From positions 232,459,782 to 232,523,781 of the forward strand of contig OX465600.1 of NCBI GenBank assembly GCA_950022295.1: DNA of 64,000 nucleotides, read 5' to 3'. Of this stretch, positions 43,150-54,433 are shown piece after piece (positions within the stretch are counted from its first letter, which is position 1; the number at the start of each line of letters is the position of its first letter). This DNA is from Bromus sterilis (lineage: Eukaryota; Streptophyta; Magnoliopsida; Poales; Poaceae). The position numbers were made by a program, and so were the translations under genes. Below the pieces are notes generated by a model. The model made no database searches. It had not been told where the DNA came from and worked only from the letters and a program-made list of their open reading frames with translations.

Positions 43150-43900
43150 AACTTTCTAGCACGGAGCGCCCCGTGGACAGCCGGCTTCCCGACCCGCCCC
43201 GAAAATAAAAAACTGAACACAAAGAAAACATCGCCACCCCCGTGCCCACGCAGCCACCTCCTTCCCCACGATCTTTCCCCATCCTCTCGCCCCAGCCAAA
43301 TATCACCCGCCGCCGACCCCCGTGATCCACCCCGACTGCGCTCCATCTCCCCCGATTCCCCACCCCAGCGTTGCTCCACCTCCCCCATCCCACGCCGGCG
43401 CCCCTAGCTGCCGGCCCCTAGACTCCACCAACTCCCTCAATCTCCCTGATCCGGCCGCCCCCTGGCCTCCAACAAATCTGGTGCACCTAGCCGCCGCCAG
43501 ATCCTCCCCGGCGGTCTCATCCTTACTCCTCTGCCCCCCGTCGCGCAACCTCCTCCACGACGGCCAGCACAGCCTTCTAACACGGCGGGCATCCAGCGCG
43601 CCTTCGACGGAGCTCTCCCCGGCCTCGGCACCACAGCGCCCGCTGCCAACGACCATGGCGCACCTCCCCGTTGCCCGCCGCCGGCCCCAGCCATGGGGCG
43701 CTGGTTGGCTCGCAGCCCGCGCGGGGTAGTTGGTCGTCCCTGCCCCCACCCCCGCTGTCCACGGCCATGACGGATCCAGCCCAGTGCAGCCCCTCGTTGT
43801 CCATGGTCGTGGCGGGACTGGCCCAGCCCCACGTCGGTGGCCGCGCCGCCGAGTCCCCCGTGTCGTCGTCGCCGTCTCCGGCAATTTTTGGTAAAGTTCA
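43150..43900. other. GC-rich segment with open frames on both strands
   Basis: Base composition changes abruptly from AT-rich to strongly GC-rich. Pro/Ala/Ser-rich frames are open on the plus strand (43322-43729) and minus strand (43303-43884), as expected by chance at this composition. Plus-strand features resemble the first exon of a grass gene: a TTTTTGGTAAAGTTC donor-like site at 43884-43898. It may be a gene fragment captured by a DNA transposon. No product is recognised. Confidence 0.35.
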
Positions 43901-44811
43901 CTGATCCGACAATTTTTAGTTGTTGATATACTTCATTGCATGATGATTCAAAAAATTGAAGTTCAATGATCCGATCTTTGTCTTCCACTCCAGGAAACTA
44001 CCGAGGTGTGTTTCAAGTAATAGAGGCTGCTCACCCCCCGTGCCGGCGAGTTTATGCAAAACAAAAGAAAAACCAGTGCATCCCCTGTTTACCATGTTGC
44101 CAATCTGCAGTTAAAAACTGCATAGGTGTGTGTTAAACACTGCGAGGACCAATGATGTGCAGCTCGCTTTATTAAAAAATAAAGTAATATTGATGTTGTT
44201 CCCATGTCAGCGGCTAAGTATGTAATTTGTTGTAAATTAATCTATTGTAAATTGGATGCAGTCCAGTTATAAAACTTGGTTGCTCATTTTGAAAAATACT
44301 ATAGTTTGCTTCAAATCCTTATATTTTTGCGTCGCTTTGTAAATGAACCAAAAAACTGAGTGTAGTTCTGTTTCATGATATTGCAGTGCAGTAGCTCCTT
44401 AGATGCACTTTACTAAATGCGGTTCATGGGAATTGAACAACAGATCAACAAAAAAGCTAAAAAAACAAAAAAAAGTTATGTGGCTCACGTTTGATGATGT
44501 GTTAGTGCACTTCACCCATGTGAACTGCATAAAAATCAACGCGATTCATTTATCAAACTCAAGCGGTGGTATTGTATGTTTTGGAATTAGTGTACTTCAT
44601 TGGTCCTTGCAGTGCGATTGGTTCTCAAATGCAATTCATTGCAGTGCGGTTGGATATCAGATGCAATTTGTTTACTGTCCGTGCAAGAGAAAACAAAATA
44701 AAAAAACCACATGCAATTCTATGTGTTCAACATTGCATTGTGATCGCCCATCGAATGCAGTTCGCTTCGTCGAGTTCGCATCCGAGAAAACACGTGTATT
44801 TCTGTTCGGTG
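43901..44811. repeat. Dispersed degenerate motif region (TGCAGTGCGGTT / TGCAGTTCGCTT)
   Basis: Variants of a 10-12 base motif recur irregularly, for example GCAGCTCGCTTT (44160), TGCGGTTCATGG (44419), GCAGTGCGATTGG (44609), GCAGTGCGGTTGG (44641) and TGCAGTTCGCTTCG (44757); more occur at 45385-45470. No coding sequence is supported. Confidence 0.5.
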
Positions 44812-45376
44812 ATCCATGAGAGCTATCCAACCGTGTATCAATTGCATCTATCGGACGAACGAATCAAAAAAATTACGCAAAAACGGTCGCTGTCCACAAG
44901 AGGGAAACACACCATTTTCAAAATTCCTTAAAAATCGTGAAGAATCTCGAAAAGTGTTCAACACGTCGGAGATGCTCCTAATCCATACTAATCCAATGGT
45001 GTATCATACACATCGTTTCGACAAACGGTTAAAAAGTTTGACTCTTTACAAGATCCGTCGATCGAAAACAGAGTTGTTGCGTTTTTTCGATTTGAAATTC
45101 CTCTCAAACTGTGAGGAATTAGACAAAGTGTTCTACATATGGATGGAGAGCCTAATCGATACCTTTCCAACGGTATATCATTTGCATCATTCCGATGAAC
45201 GGTTTAATTGAAATCGCTAAAATACGCCCGCTGTGAAATTGTGTAGCCGGACCGTTTTCAAAACTGCTCTTAATCCGTAAGGAATTAGAAGAAGTGTTCA
45301 ACATACGGAAGATGGTACATTTCAATACGAATCCAATGGTGTATCAACGCTCAATTCCGATGAACGGTTAAAAAGT
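44812..45376. repeat. Degenerate tandem repeat, period about 165 bp
   Basis: Units near 44936-45036, 45110-45207 and 45275-45376, with a partial one at 44812-44870, share AAGTGTTCAACA, CCAATGGTGTATCA and CCGATGAACGGTTAAAAAG-type blocks in the same order. Divergence between units is high, so the repeat is old. Confidence 0.75.
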
Positions 45377-45487
45377 TGAAGAGAAAATGGTACATGCAGT
45401 TCTGTTTACCCAAGCTGCAGTGCATTGAAGTCAGCAGTGCGGTTCTCTTTGCGATACGATGCAGTTCTAAAGTGTTATCAGAATAGT

Positions 45488-45511
45488 TATTCTGCTAATA
45501 TTAGCAGAATA
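45488..45511. repeat. Perfect 24-bp palindrome
   Basis: The half-site TATTCTGCTAAT is followed directly by its complement. It lies 10 bp before the second AT run and could form a hairpin or mark a transposon end. Confidence 0.9.
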
Positions 45512-45520
45512 GACCAACTG

Positions 45521-45532
45521 TATATATATATA
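45521..45532. repeat. (TA)6 run
   Basis: A short AT run matching the longer one at 42268-42291, at the opposite side of the intervening segment. Confidence 0.85.
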
Positions 45533-45573
45533 GCAATGAGTTGTAACATTTTTATTTTGATGGACGGGCTCAC

Positions 45574-45767
45574 CTCAGTTCCAACATAGGGATCGACGTT
45601 GTCCTGTATAACAACAGGTGTAATCGCAGTTGAATCAGGTAATCGATTTGGCAAATGAGTCAAACTTTGCTTAAATCTTGGAGATGTTCTCGTCTTCCTC
45701 ATTTCATTAGCAATTTTTCTCGACCAAGTAGGCACTCTTGCTGCACGGGGTGGCATGATGTCTCGCA
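45574..45767 (-). pseudogene. Exon-like coding segment, unidentified protein
   Basis: On the minus strand, an acceptor-like GTTGAAGCAG (45768-45777) is followed by an open frame reading MPPRAARVPTWSRKIANEM, RKTRTSPRFKQSLTHLPNR and TPVVIQDNVDPYVGTE. The frame ends at a donor-like GTGAGC (45568-45573). This suggests one internal exon of about 194 bp. It may belong to the same gene as 41573-42040, on the same strand, but reading phases do not join simply. No domain is recognised. Confidence 0.4.
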
Positions 45768-46495
45768 CTGCTTCAACAAAACGACAAACAAATTGTCAGA
45801 GCTCATATAAACTGACACAAGGGTGTTTCTCGAAATCGATATGTATAGTTGTCACCTGTAGTGATTTACTATGTTGCTCTGCACTATTGCTTCAAGATGT
45901 TTTGTACTGTATTACAGAAACCTTTTGTACTTCCTTAAGCCTGCTAATTCCACAGCTCCAAGTAGCAGCTGCAAAAGACGATTACCAAATTAGCATAAAG
46001 GGCACCCTGTACTGGTGCTTCATACTACTCAGTACTGCTCTCAGTGTAACTATGGTACCGCCTCCCTAGCAGGAATAATGCTCAGCAGGAATTTCCCTCC
46101 TCGCATCATGTGCTTCTGCTTATATATTGCAGGTAATTCCCATTACTGCCACCTTTGTTAAGCCCGTACTCGCCTTCTCCAGCTCTGTCACAAGTTCATT
46201 CAAACGCCTCGCATCCTGTACTTCTGCTTAAATATCGCAGGTACTTCCCGTTGTTGCTTCCTTTGAACTTCCCGAAGAGCCTCATCTTCTAAAGCTCCAG
46301 AAGCAACTCAAGGGCCAAACAGTTTATCCCTCCTCTTTTCCAGATCCATCACCGGAAAAGAAAGAACACCACGTTGAAGAGAAATAGTTTTTTACCTGGC
46401 ACAGCCCGCCGGAGAAGAAGCTGGATGGTGCAGGTTGCTCGACGCTGGATGGTACTCCACCGTGATGGTCCTCCACCGAGCACCTCACTACCTCA
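45768..46495. other. Unassigned sequence with two related 60-bp blocks
   Basis: CCTCGCATCATGTGCTTCTG (46102) and CCTCGCATCCTGTACTTCTG (46207) begin two related blocks about 105 bp apart, both containing ATTGCAGGTAATTCCC or ATCGCAGGTACTTCCC. On the minus strand short Glu/Lys-rich frames (LNELVTELEKASTG) appear between them, hinting at repeated small exons of a coiled-coil protein. Nothing is firm. Confidence 0.35.
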
Positions 46496-47156
46496 TAATA
46501 CGTCTCAAACGTAACTACTTTTCCAAACACTTTTGCTATTGTTTTGTTCTCATCCCTGCATGATTTGAACTAAACCAACCTGGACTGATGCTGTTTTCAG
46601 CAGAGCTGCCTGTATGGTTTTCTTATGTGCAGGAAAATGGATTTTTAGGTGTCTCAGAAAATTCCAGGAAAATTCACAAAAAATCCACCCACCCAAAGGG
46701 CCATTGTGCCAGAAGTGGGGCGGAGGGAAGCCAGGGGGGCCCAGGCGCCCTGCTGGCGCGGCCCCACTCCTGGTCGCGTCGGGAGGCCGCCTGGGTAGGT
46801 CTCCCCCCTGGTTCCCTATCGAAGCCCCTATTTATTCCCGTGGCGAGGAAACCCCAGAACAGAAGTTGTTCATCCAAGCAGCGCCCAACCATCCATCTCC
46901 CTAGCCTACAGTGTTTAATCTTGCTGGTTACTAGTTGTTACTTTTGCTCTTTTACTTTCGTTGTTGCCGCTATCACTATCATATCACTGTTGCTATCAAT
47001 ATTTTGTTGCAAGCAATTATATTTTAGGTATGGTTGAATTGACAACTCAACTGTCAAGGCTTATAAATATTCTTTGGATCCCCTTGTGTCGAATCAATAA
47101 ATTGGGTTATCTTACCCACGAAAACGATCTCGATCCCCTACAGTTGAGGGTCATCA
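46496..47156 (+). repeat. 5' LTR of element H (661 bp)
   Basis: It ends GAGGGTCATCA at 47156, 12 bp before the primer site. Its length is short for this group, so an internal deletion is likely. A TATA-like CCTATTTATTCC lies at about 46826. Confidence 0.8.
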
Positions 47157-47168
47157 AGTACTGTTTTC

Positions 47169-47186
47169 TGGCGTCGTTGCCGAGGA
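47169..47186 (+). promoter_or_regulatory. Primer binding site, tRNA-Asp type (element H)
   Basis: TGGCGTCGTTGCCGAGGA matches the tRNA-Asp complement with two transitions (GCGCC to GCGTC, GGGGA to GAGGA), consistent with age. Confidence 0.85.
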
Positions 47187-47229
47187 GCATAGCTTTATTT
47201 ACGAGTCCACTTGAAGTATTCTACCTATT

Positions 47230-49177
47230 GCACTTTATCCGCTACGGGTAAGAAAGGAGACCCCAAGATTCCGATCTTACCATCCGCTACAAGAAAAGGT
47301 ACTATTCTGAGCACTAGTGCTACACTTGATTCACCTTCAGTTATAAGTAAGTTTGCTTCACCACCACCACCAAATGCTACTTCCACTGAGTCTGTTACTA
47401 TGTCCTATACTTTTGATGATGCTTCTACTAATTTTGAGGAAATTGGTTTTCTTGGTCGCTATCTTGAAACTCAAATGGCTAGGGTTGCAGCACAGTCCGA
47501 GATTGAAATTCCTGCTACCTATTTTCCTGCTTGCAAAGCCTTCGGTTACCCAGACTTGGATAAAATCAAGGAGAGATTCCATGAAGAACAAGATTACTCC
47601 TGATCCTGAATTTGCTACATCCCCCATATGCATCACTGATCCTGATTATGATTTCTCTGTTGATCTTTCACTTATATCTACAGCTCAAGATGACCCCTTT
47701 TATGGCAGAGAAAATGATGATGTTATAGCACACCTGAGCAAACTCATCGAGTTAGGTGGCTTTTTTACTACTGATGAGAGGATACGAAACTTTTATGTGG
47801 CTAACCTTTTTCCTTTCTCTTTGAAGGAAGACGCTAAAGCATGGTATGATGCACTACCCTATGGTTCCATTAAGAGTCCTCAGGACTTAGCTCAATCTTT
47901 TGTTGATAAGTACTTTCCTGCTCATATGCAACATGATGCTTTACAAAGAATTATAACTTTAAATAGTTGCAGGATGAGCACCTCCCTAAAGCTTGGGGGA
48001 GGTATTGCAGTTTAATTAAGACTAGAACGGGACATGGAGTCCCTAAAAATGAATTACTTGATATATTTTATGCTGGTCTAACCGATTAATCTAGATCCTA
48101 TTTGGATAGTTGTGCTGGTTGTGTTTTTAGGGAGAGAACGTCGGACGATGCGGAAGAACTAATGGGCAAGATTTCCAAGAACCACGAAGATTGGTCCGTC
48201 CCTGAACCACCTCCACCACCAAACAAGAGGGGCATGCTTGTCCTGAGCCTCGAAGATATGCAAGAAGCAAAGATGTCTATAAAGGAGAAAGGTATCAAAG
48301 CTAAAGACGTGAAGAACCTACCTCCTATTGAGAAGTTGTGTGAGCCTACTACTCACCCTCCCTTGGTAGAGGTACCCTCTCTTTTAGATTTTAATGAAAA
48401 TGACAACCCTAAAGTTAAGCCTCCTAATCAATGTTTAGATGAGCTTGATAATTTTAGTATGAAGCAAAATCACTTTAATGAGAGGCTCCAAAGTCAGTTG
48501 CATGATAATTCTCTTGCTATCAAAAGTTTGCTTGATGTTCTAGGTAGAATAGTTAATGATGTTAATGTCTTGTTAAGCATTATCATATGGTTCAAACTCA
48601 GCTTGAAAAAAAATCTAATGTGCAAAAAGATTTTCTTGCTAATAATGCCAAACGGGATATACAGTCTTATGGTATAAAAACTCGGGGTGGAACACACACC
48701 CAAGACCCTCTCTATCCGGAGGGGCATCCGAAGAGGATCGAGCAAGATTCTGAAATGCAGGAAGAAGAGTTTGTCAGCTCTCCGAAGAAGAAGAAGAAGA
48801 AGCACAAGGAAGCTGACAATTCAAATTATCCCATAGTAGAGGAAGAGCCTGTTGCTGATCCAAATAGTATATCCACCTCCGATGTTGAAACCGAAGACGG
48901 TGCTGAGCCCGAAAAAGATAAGGAGAAGAATGATCCTCCCGAGGTGCGAGAAGAAGAAGCACCCGACAAACGCAAGAAATATACTAGAGAAGACTTTATC
49001 GCAAGAAGACATGGGAAGGAAAGAGAACCATGGGTACAGAAACCCATGCCCTTTCCAGGTAAGTCTCTCAAAACCAAAGAAGAAGAGCACTATAATAAAT
49101 TTTGTGAATGGATGAAACCTCTTTTTCTTCAAATTCCTCTGACTGATGCTATTAAGTTACCTCCTTATTCAAAATAA
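47230..49177 (+). pseudogene. Gag (element H)
   Basis: Athila-type Gag is legible throughout but lies in three frames. It begins GDPKIPILPSATRKGT, shifts near 47595, continues as LANLFPFSLKEDAKAWYDALP-type capsid sequence and FVDKYFPAHMQHDALQRI, and shifts again near 47985. A TAA stops it at 48087-48089, and it shifts once more near 48575 to NAKRDIQSYGIKTRGG. The last part is Lys/Glu rich (SPKKKKKKHKEADNSNYP) and leads with PPYSK to a TAA (49175-49177) directly before the protease. This is the most decayed gag in the window. Confidence 0.85.
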
Positions 49178-49810
49178 ATGAAAGATGTTGTTACTAATAA
49201 AAGAAAAGTCCCTAATGAGGCAATATCTACTATGCTTGCTAAAGACTCTTTCACTGGCAAGATTCCTGAGATGCTTGGTGATCTAGGTATACCCACAATT
49301 CCTTGCTCCATAAAGAATAATTATGTCAAGACTGCTTTATGTGATCTTGGAGCAGGAGTGAGTGTTATTCCTTTTTATCTTTATAAGAGGCTATGTTTAG
49401 AAAAAATAATCCCTACAGATATCTCTCTTCAGATGGCTGACAAGTCAACAACCGTCCCGAGTGGTGTTTGTGAGGATGTTTCGGTTGAAGTTGTCAATTT
49501 CTTAATACTTACTGATTTTGTTGTGCTTGACATGCCCAAGGATGGGAGCATGTTCATTATTCTTGGTAGACCTTTTCTTAACACCGCAGGTGCTATCAGT
49601 TATTGCAATAAAGGAAAGGTTACCTTCAACGTGGATGACAAAGAACACACGGTGTATTTTCCGAAGAAGATCGACAAAAGGCATGGCCTTAACTCTATAG
49701 AGAATATCGAGACCGTGAAGATTGGAGAATGGGATTGTCCTCTACACGTGCACCACAAATACAAAACCATTATGGTGGGGACAATGTCCATTAAAGTAAA
49801 TGTGCAATGA
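49178..49810 (+). pseudogene. Aspartic protease (element H)
   Basis: This 210-codon open segment is in the same frame as the last part of gag, from which one TAA separates it (MKDVVTNKRKV normally follows a Tyr codon). The active site reads TALCDLGAGVSVIPFYLYKR, and the second motif MFIILGRPFLNTAGAISY is intact. Asp-Leu-Gly is the usual Athila active-site form; Gly replaces Ser in GAS. No RT follows: the frame stops after MSIKVNVQ and 190 bp of AT-rich sequence lead to element I. Confidence 0.85.
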
Positions 49811-50001
49811 TCACTTCATAAGAGGTGAGACTTTCCGCTCTATATATCACCGGTTTGTTGGTAAGACTTGATCAACCTTGCTAACTAGCATGTTTTATAT
49901 AGGTAAAAAGTGGACCTTGTTATGTTTTCATTTGCTTTAGCTTTTGTTCTCCTTGCAGTACCAAGTTTATATGTTTTTTAAGCTACACATTTATAACCAC
50001 T

Positions 50002-51182
50002 TGATACGTCCCAAACGTATCTATAATTTTTGCTTGGTCCATGCATCATTTGTGTGACTTTGCCATGTTTTGCATGAACTTTCGTACACTTTTGATCATA
50101 TTTGGACTAACCTATTAAATCAGTGCACCTAGTTTCCAGTTCCTGTTTTCTGCTGTTTTTGTATTTTAGGTTTTTCCAATAATTAAAGTGCCCAATAAAT
50201 CCCGGAAAAATTATATAAAAAATCAGCGCTCTGGAAGCATCCGGAATAACCAAGACATGGAAGGAGGGCCACCACTAGGGGCCCAGGAGGGTGCCCGGCG
50301 CGGGTCCCCCCCTAGGTCGCGCCACCTGCCCTCCTGGCTGCCCTGTGGCCCCCCTGGCCCCCTCCTTTGGCCTATATTTAGCCCCCGCGGAGGAAATCCC
50401 TAATATCGAAGTACTTTTTCCAGAAGCGATTTCGATCACCACCGCCATCGCCAACAAGCTTCGGGGGACCATAGTTCCTGTGTCGGCACCCTGCCGGGAC
50501 GGGTAAGTACCCCCAGATTCATCTCCATCGACGTTGCTTCCTCCCTCCATGATGCGGGAGTATTCCCTCCTCGGGGCTGAGGTTTCTACCAGTAGCTATG
50601 TGTTCTTATCTCTCTCCCATGATGTGATATTCGTTGTGATCATAGGCAATGTTAATCTAAGGTGATCCCATGATGTTTCTCCTTCTTCTATGTATTGGAT
50701 TGATGTACTCAATTGATCTTATCTAGTATAATCCCCGAGACCATGGTGACAGTGGTCTATTGGACATGGGTTAGAAGAATATTTTGATGAGTGATTTCCT
50801 CTAGTGAAAGTATGAAGCCTAGGCCTTGTTTACACCATTGTTACACCATTTGTGCTCACTTTTGTCACATGTTTGCTTGCTGTACTTTTTATTACAGATT
50901 TATATTACTTTGTTTTGCCACACCTATCACCCATATTTTACCATCTCTTCGCCGAACTAATGCACCTATACAACTCCTAGTTGTATTAGGTGTGTTGGGG
51001 ACACAAGAGACTTCTTGTATCTTAATTGCAGGGTTGCTTGAGAGAGACCATCTTCAACCTCTACTTCCCTGAGTTCCATAAACCTTAGGTCATCCACTTG
51101 AGGGAAATTGCTGCTGTCCTACAAACCTCTGCGCTTGGAGGCCCAACATAGTCTACAAGAATAGAAGTGTGCGTAGACGTCA
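50002..51182 (+). repeat. 5' LTR of element I (1,181 bp)
   Basis: It starts TGATACGTCCCAAACG and ends GTAGACGTCA. A TATA-like CCTATATTTAGCC lies at 50371-50383, in the GC-rich part. It aligns with 54450-55249 until the latter breaks off. Confidence 0.93.
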
Positions 51183-51190
51183 AGCTATTT

Positions 51191-51208
51191 CTGGCGTCGT
51201 TGTCGGGG
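51191..51208 (+). promoter_or_regulatory. Primer binding site, tRNA-Asp type (element I)
   Basis: TGGCGTCGTTGTCGGGGA lies 8 bp after the LTR and matches the tRNA-Asp complement with two transitions. Confidence 0.87.
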
Positions 51209-51289
51209 AGGTAAGCGTTTGAAGGTATATCTTTAGATCTTGCAATTAAATATTTTTGTTTCTTGTTTTTATTTTCACTAGTTAGGCTT

Positions 51290-51976
51290 ATGGAAAACAA
51301 CAAAAATATTATGAGAGAGCTTTATGAGCTCTACCTTGTTTTGGGACATGAAGTGTTTGAAGAGAAAATCAAAAAGCCTATGGAGCTTTATTATTTGCAC
51401 AACACTCATGATAGTAGCAATGCTATTAGTATGTCTTCTTTGAATACCTTTGATGATAATGATATGCAAAGTTATAAGCTTGGGGATTCTACGTTTGATG
51501 AAGTTGATCTTTTTAGCCCCCCAAGTTTTGATGGGGAAAATTATTTTGATGATACTTTGCCTCCTATCTATGATGATTATTGTGATGACACTTATGCTAT
51601 AAAGAATATATGTTTGCAAGTGTATCATGATAAGAATGATTCATGTGATAGCTATTTTCTTGAGTTTGCTCCCACTATTACTAATGAGAAGGATTTTTCT
51701 TATGTGGGGAGTAAAAAAAATTCTATGCTTGTGGATCATGATAAGAAAGTTTTATGTGATACTTATATTGTTGAGTTTATTCATGATCCCACTGAAAATT
51801 ATTATGAGAGGGGAACATATGCTTATAGATATTTAAATAGTATCAAGTTCCCTCTCTTTATGTTGAAGGTTTTGAAGTTGCACTTGTTTTGCCTTCCTAT
51901 GATTATTGCTTTGTGCTTCAATAAATTATTTCATTGCAATATTCCAATGCATAGGAAGCATGTTAGACTTAAATGA
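51290..51976 (+). CDS. Conserved ORF of unknown function, intact (element I)
   Basis: The first ATG of the frame is at 51290 (MENNKNIMRELYELYLVLGH), 82 bp after the primer site; 228 codons follow. The C-terminal third matches the B and D ORFs: EFIHDPTENYYERG, KFPLFMLKVLKLHLF, LPMIIALCF and NIPMHRKHVRLK. The N-terminal two thirds are short, acidic (DDYCDDTYAIKN) and unlike the others; the HRLSQKG region is missing. The conserved end contains a hydrophobic helix flanked by basic residues, which might bind membrane or RNA. It has no retroviral signature. Function unknown; a role in packaging or trans-mobilisation is only a guess. Confidence 0.75.
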   Translation: MENNKNIMRELYELYLVLGHEVFEEKIKKPMELYYLHNTHDSSNAISMSSLNTFDDNDMQSYKLGDSTFDEVDLFSPPSFDGENYFDDTLPPIYDDYCDDTYAIKNICLQVYHDKNDSCDSYFLEFAPTITNEKDFSYVGSKKNSMLVDHDKKVLCDTYIVEFIHDPTENYYERGTYAYRYLNSIKFPLFMLKVLKLHLFCLPMIIALCFNKLFHCNIPMHRKHVRLK

Positions 51977-52604
51977 GTTTGGTATTTGCTTCTTGATGCT
52001 CTCTTTTGTTCTTCTACTCTTATTCCTACGAGAGCATCATTAAAATCTTAAGCCTATCATTATGCCTATAAATAAAGAACTCTAGGGAGACAACCCTTGT
52101 TATCTTTACTTTGAGTTTTTACTTTCAGTTTTTAGTGGTCTTGATGCTTGTTACTACTGTAGAAACATCATTGTATCTTTACTTTCAAGATTTGTGCCAA
52201 GTTATAGCCTCATATGACAAGGGAAGTGAAAGTTGTGACATGCTGTCCAGCAAACAGATTCTGTCCTCGTAACGGGAAAAATCACAGAAAACTCCCAGTT
52301 CATCTTTTTGAGCTGAAATTTTTACACAGCGTGCTCTATACAAATACGGAACTTTCTTATGTTCTGAGTTTTTCTATTTGAGTTGCAGAAGTATCCCTAA
52401 AAAATTCTTTACTACCTGCTGGTCTGTTTTTCACATATTCTGTCCTGTTTTGCCTTTTCTTCGTTTTGCAAACCTTAAGCTTGCTCTTTCTTTGCCAAAA
52501 CTTTTTGGCAATCTTGAGAAACAAGAATATCCTTATTTCCAGTAGAGGAAAAATTATTTTATTATGGGTACTAACCTCGCTAATCAGATTATGATGAGTT
52601 ATGT
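51977..52604 (+). other. Non-coding stretch between the two ORFs of element I
   Basis: No gene seen. It includes AGACAACCCTTGTTATC near 52088 and aligns in reverse with 11497-12052 of D and 37965-38550 of B, though more diverged. Confidence 0.7.
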
Positions 52605-52847
52605 ATGAAGGGAGTTTTCAAGTGTGCGAGGGAAGATGATGAAAGAAGATTCAGAAGTGTCAAGCGCTCAAGCTTGGGGATGACCCCATGCATCCCCAAG
52701 AAATATTCAAGGACACTCAAGTGTCTAAGCTTGGGGATGCCCCCATGCATCCCCTTCTCCATCAACAAACATCAGTTCGTCCTTCGTCTCACTATATTTT
52801 TATCACTTCATGCGTTATGTGTTGTGCTTGGAGCGTCTCACTTTTAG
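52605..52847 (+). CDS. Conserved 80-codon ORF, 3' module (element I)
   Basis: Again exactly 80 codons, starting MKGVFKCAREDDERRF, with SLGMTPCIP and SLGMPPCIP repeats and a hydrophobic tail. I is of a different LTR subfamily and opposite orientation to B, C and D, so length conservation here is the most informative of the four. The repeats are encoded by AAGCTTGGGGATG-type polypurine hairpins that resemble the element's own polypurine tract (54434-54449). Function unknown. Confidence 0.5.
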   Translation: MKGVFKCAREDDERRFRSVKRSSLGMTPCIPKKYSRTLKCLSLGMPPCIPFSINKHQFVLRLTIFLSLHALCVVLGASHF

Positions 52848-54433
52848 GTTTTATTTTTAGTTTTCTTTAGCTTTGCTTGCTGTTCATAACAAGTTAGATC
52901 CGGTCTTACTTTGTGTGGAAGAGAAACACTCTCCACTTTCAAAATCTAGAACACATCATAGGATTCCTCATGCCTATCCTTTTACTGTTGTGTGTTCTTT
53001 ATCTTTTCGTAGCTACTGCCATGTTTAGTTTTAGTTTTAGTTTGTCTTTAGCAAGAGCCTTGGCTTTTGTTTAGTTTATTGCTGGAACTCTCTTTAGTTT
53101 TCATGTTTATCTTGTTAAGAGAGTTGGTTGTTGCACTGAGTTATGTCTTGTCTTGAGAGTAGGTAATTGAGGTTGCTATTTAATTTTAGTAGTAACTTGC
53201 AATAGTTTTGAGGTATCGATGTGAGTAATGTTTGAACTTTTGGTGTCAAGAGCTCTAGCCTATTAGTGATAGATGTCGTATTTTGGAAATCCGTGTTTAA
53301 TTTCAAAACCTACAAAACTAGTTGAGAACTCTAGCTACTAGATGGATCACTACTCTTCTAAGGGGTCGGATATTAGAATACACTCACATACCATGAGTCG
53401 AGGATGCGCAAGGATAACCAAACGCCCATACACTCCTCCTCGGGGTACTTGTCTCTTTGTGAACCTCCTTATTAGATTGAGAGTTACCGATAATAAGTGC
53501 ATGAGTTCTTCGGACTAATGTGAGTATTGAAAGTTGACACTTCCACCTCCTCATATTTGCTAGCCTTTCCTGTGTCGTGCATTGCCTACTTCTCACTCCG
53601 AGAGTTGGCGTCCACCTTCGCCGGTACATCCAAACCCTTGGCATGATACGCTCTGTCATCATAAACCTCCTTATATCTTTCCTCAAAAAGCCACCATACC
53701 TACCTATCAAGGCATTTCCATAGCCTTTCCGAGATATATTGCCATGCAACATCCACCTGTTCATGACTTGATCTTCATGTCATACATGTTCCTGCTACAC
53801 TGGCAGTGGCATCCATTGCATACATCATGATAGGTACATCTTCTTTATGATTTGAGTACCTTGTAAAGTGTGAAAGATCTTCTATACCCTCTTGTAAATT
53901 AGAGTGTTGCCCTTAAGTGAGGAAAAGATCTCAAAGTGGACAAATTAAAATATCCCAAAGATGACAAATGAGAGTTAAATAGAAAGAGCCATTGAGTCCA
54001 CCAAAAAATACAAAAAAATAGAAAAAAAGAGAAAAAAGAAATAAAAAGAGAGAAAGGGGCAACACTACTATCCTTTTGAAAGATCCACATTAGTACTCCC
54101 TCTTATCCTTGTACTCCATAGAGATGATCATTCATGCATATAGCTGGCTAGTGGTCTGGGGACGAGTCAAGATAAGATTCCAAAGAAGACCAAGTGTGAA
54201 ACTTTAGTAGATTGAGTTCTCAACAAATAAAGAAGACCAAGTGTGAAATTTAGCTCTTGCACCTAATGTTCTTTCGTTGCTTGTTTCAATGCTAATATAG
54301 ACTCTTCCCTGTTATGACTTGAATTGAATTACATACCTTGATTGCTTTACTTTCAAATTTCTTATATGGTTGTTAGCATGTCACTACATAAATTATGCTT
54401 GTTATCATTTACCTACTCAAGGACGAGCAGAAA
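52848..54433 (+). other. 3' spacer of element I
   Basis: Non-coding, homologous to the spacers of B, C and D. It includes an A-rich stretch at 54000-54060. No supportable gene. Confidence 0.75.

Larger units (their letters stand above)
46496..50001 (+). mobile_element. Element H: Athila-like gag-protease element, 5' part
   Basis: Plus-strand element with a 661-bp LTR, a primer site, a degenerate gag and a protease. I (50002 onward) interrupts it 190 bp after the protease; no RT is seen and its remainder is not recognisable further right. The LTR start TAATACGTCTCAAACGTA, followed by ACTTTTCCAAACACTTTTGC, is of the kind found in abundant Triticeae Athila-like families, with TG mutated to TA. 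Confidence 0.83.

Noticed and set aside
43303..43884. Overlapping Pro/Ala-rich frames on both strands
   Set aside because: No domain, both strands equally open; reported only as a GC-rich segment, not as a gene.
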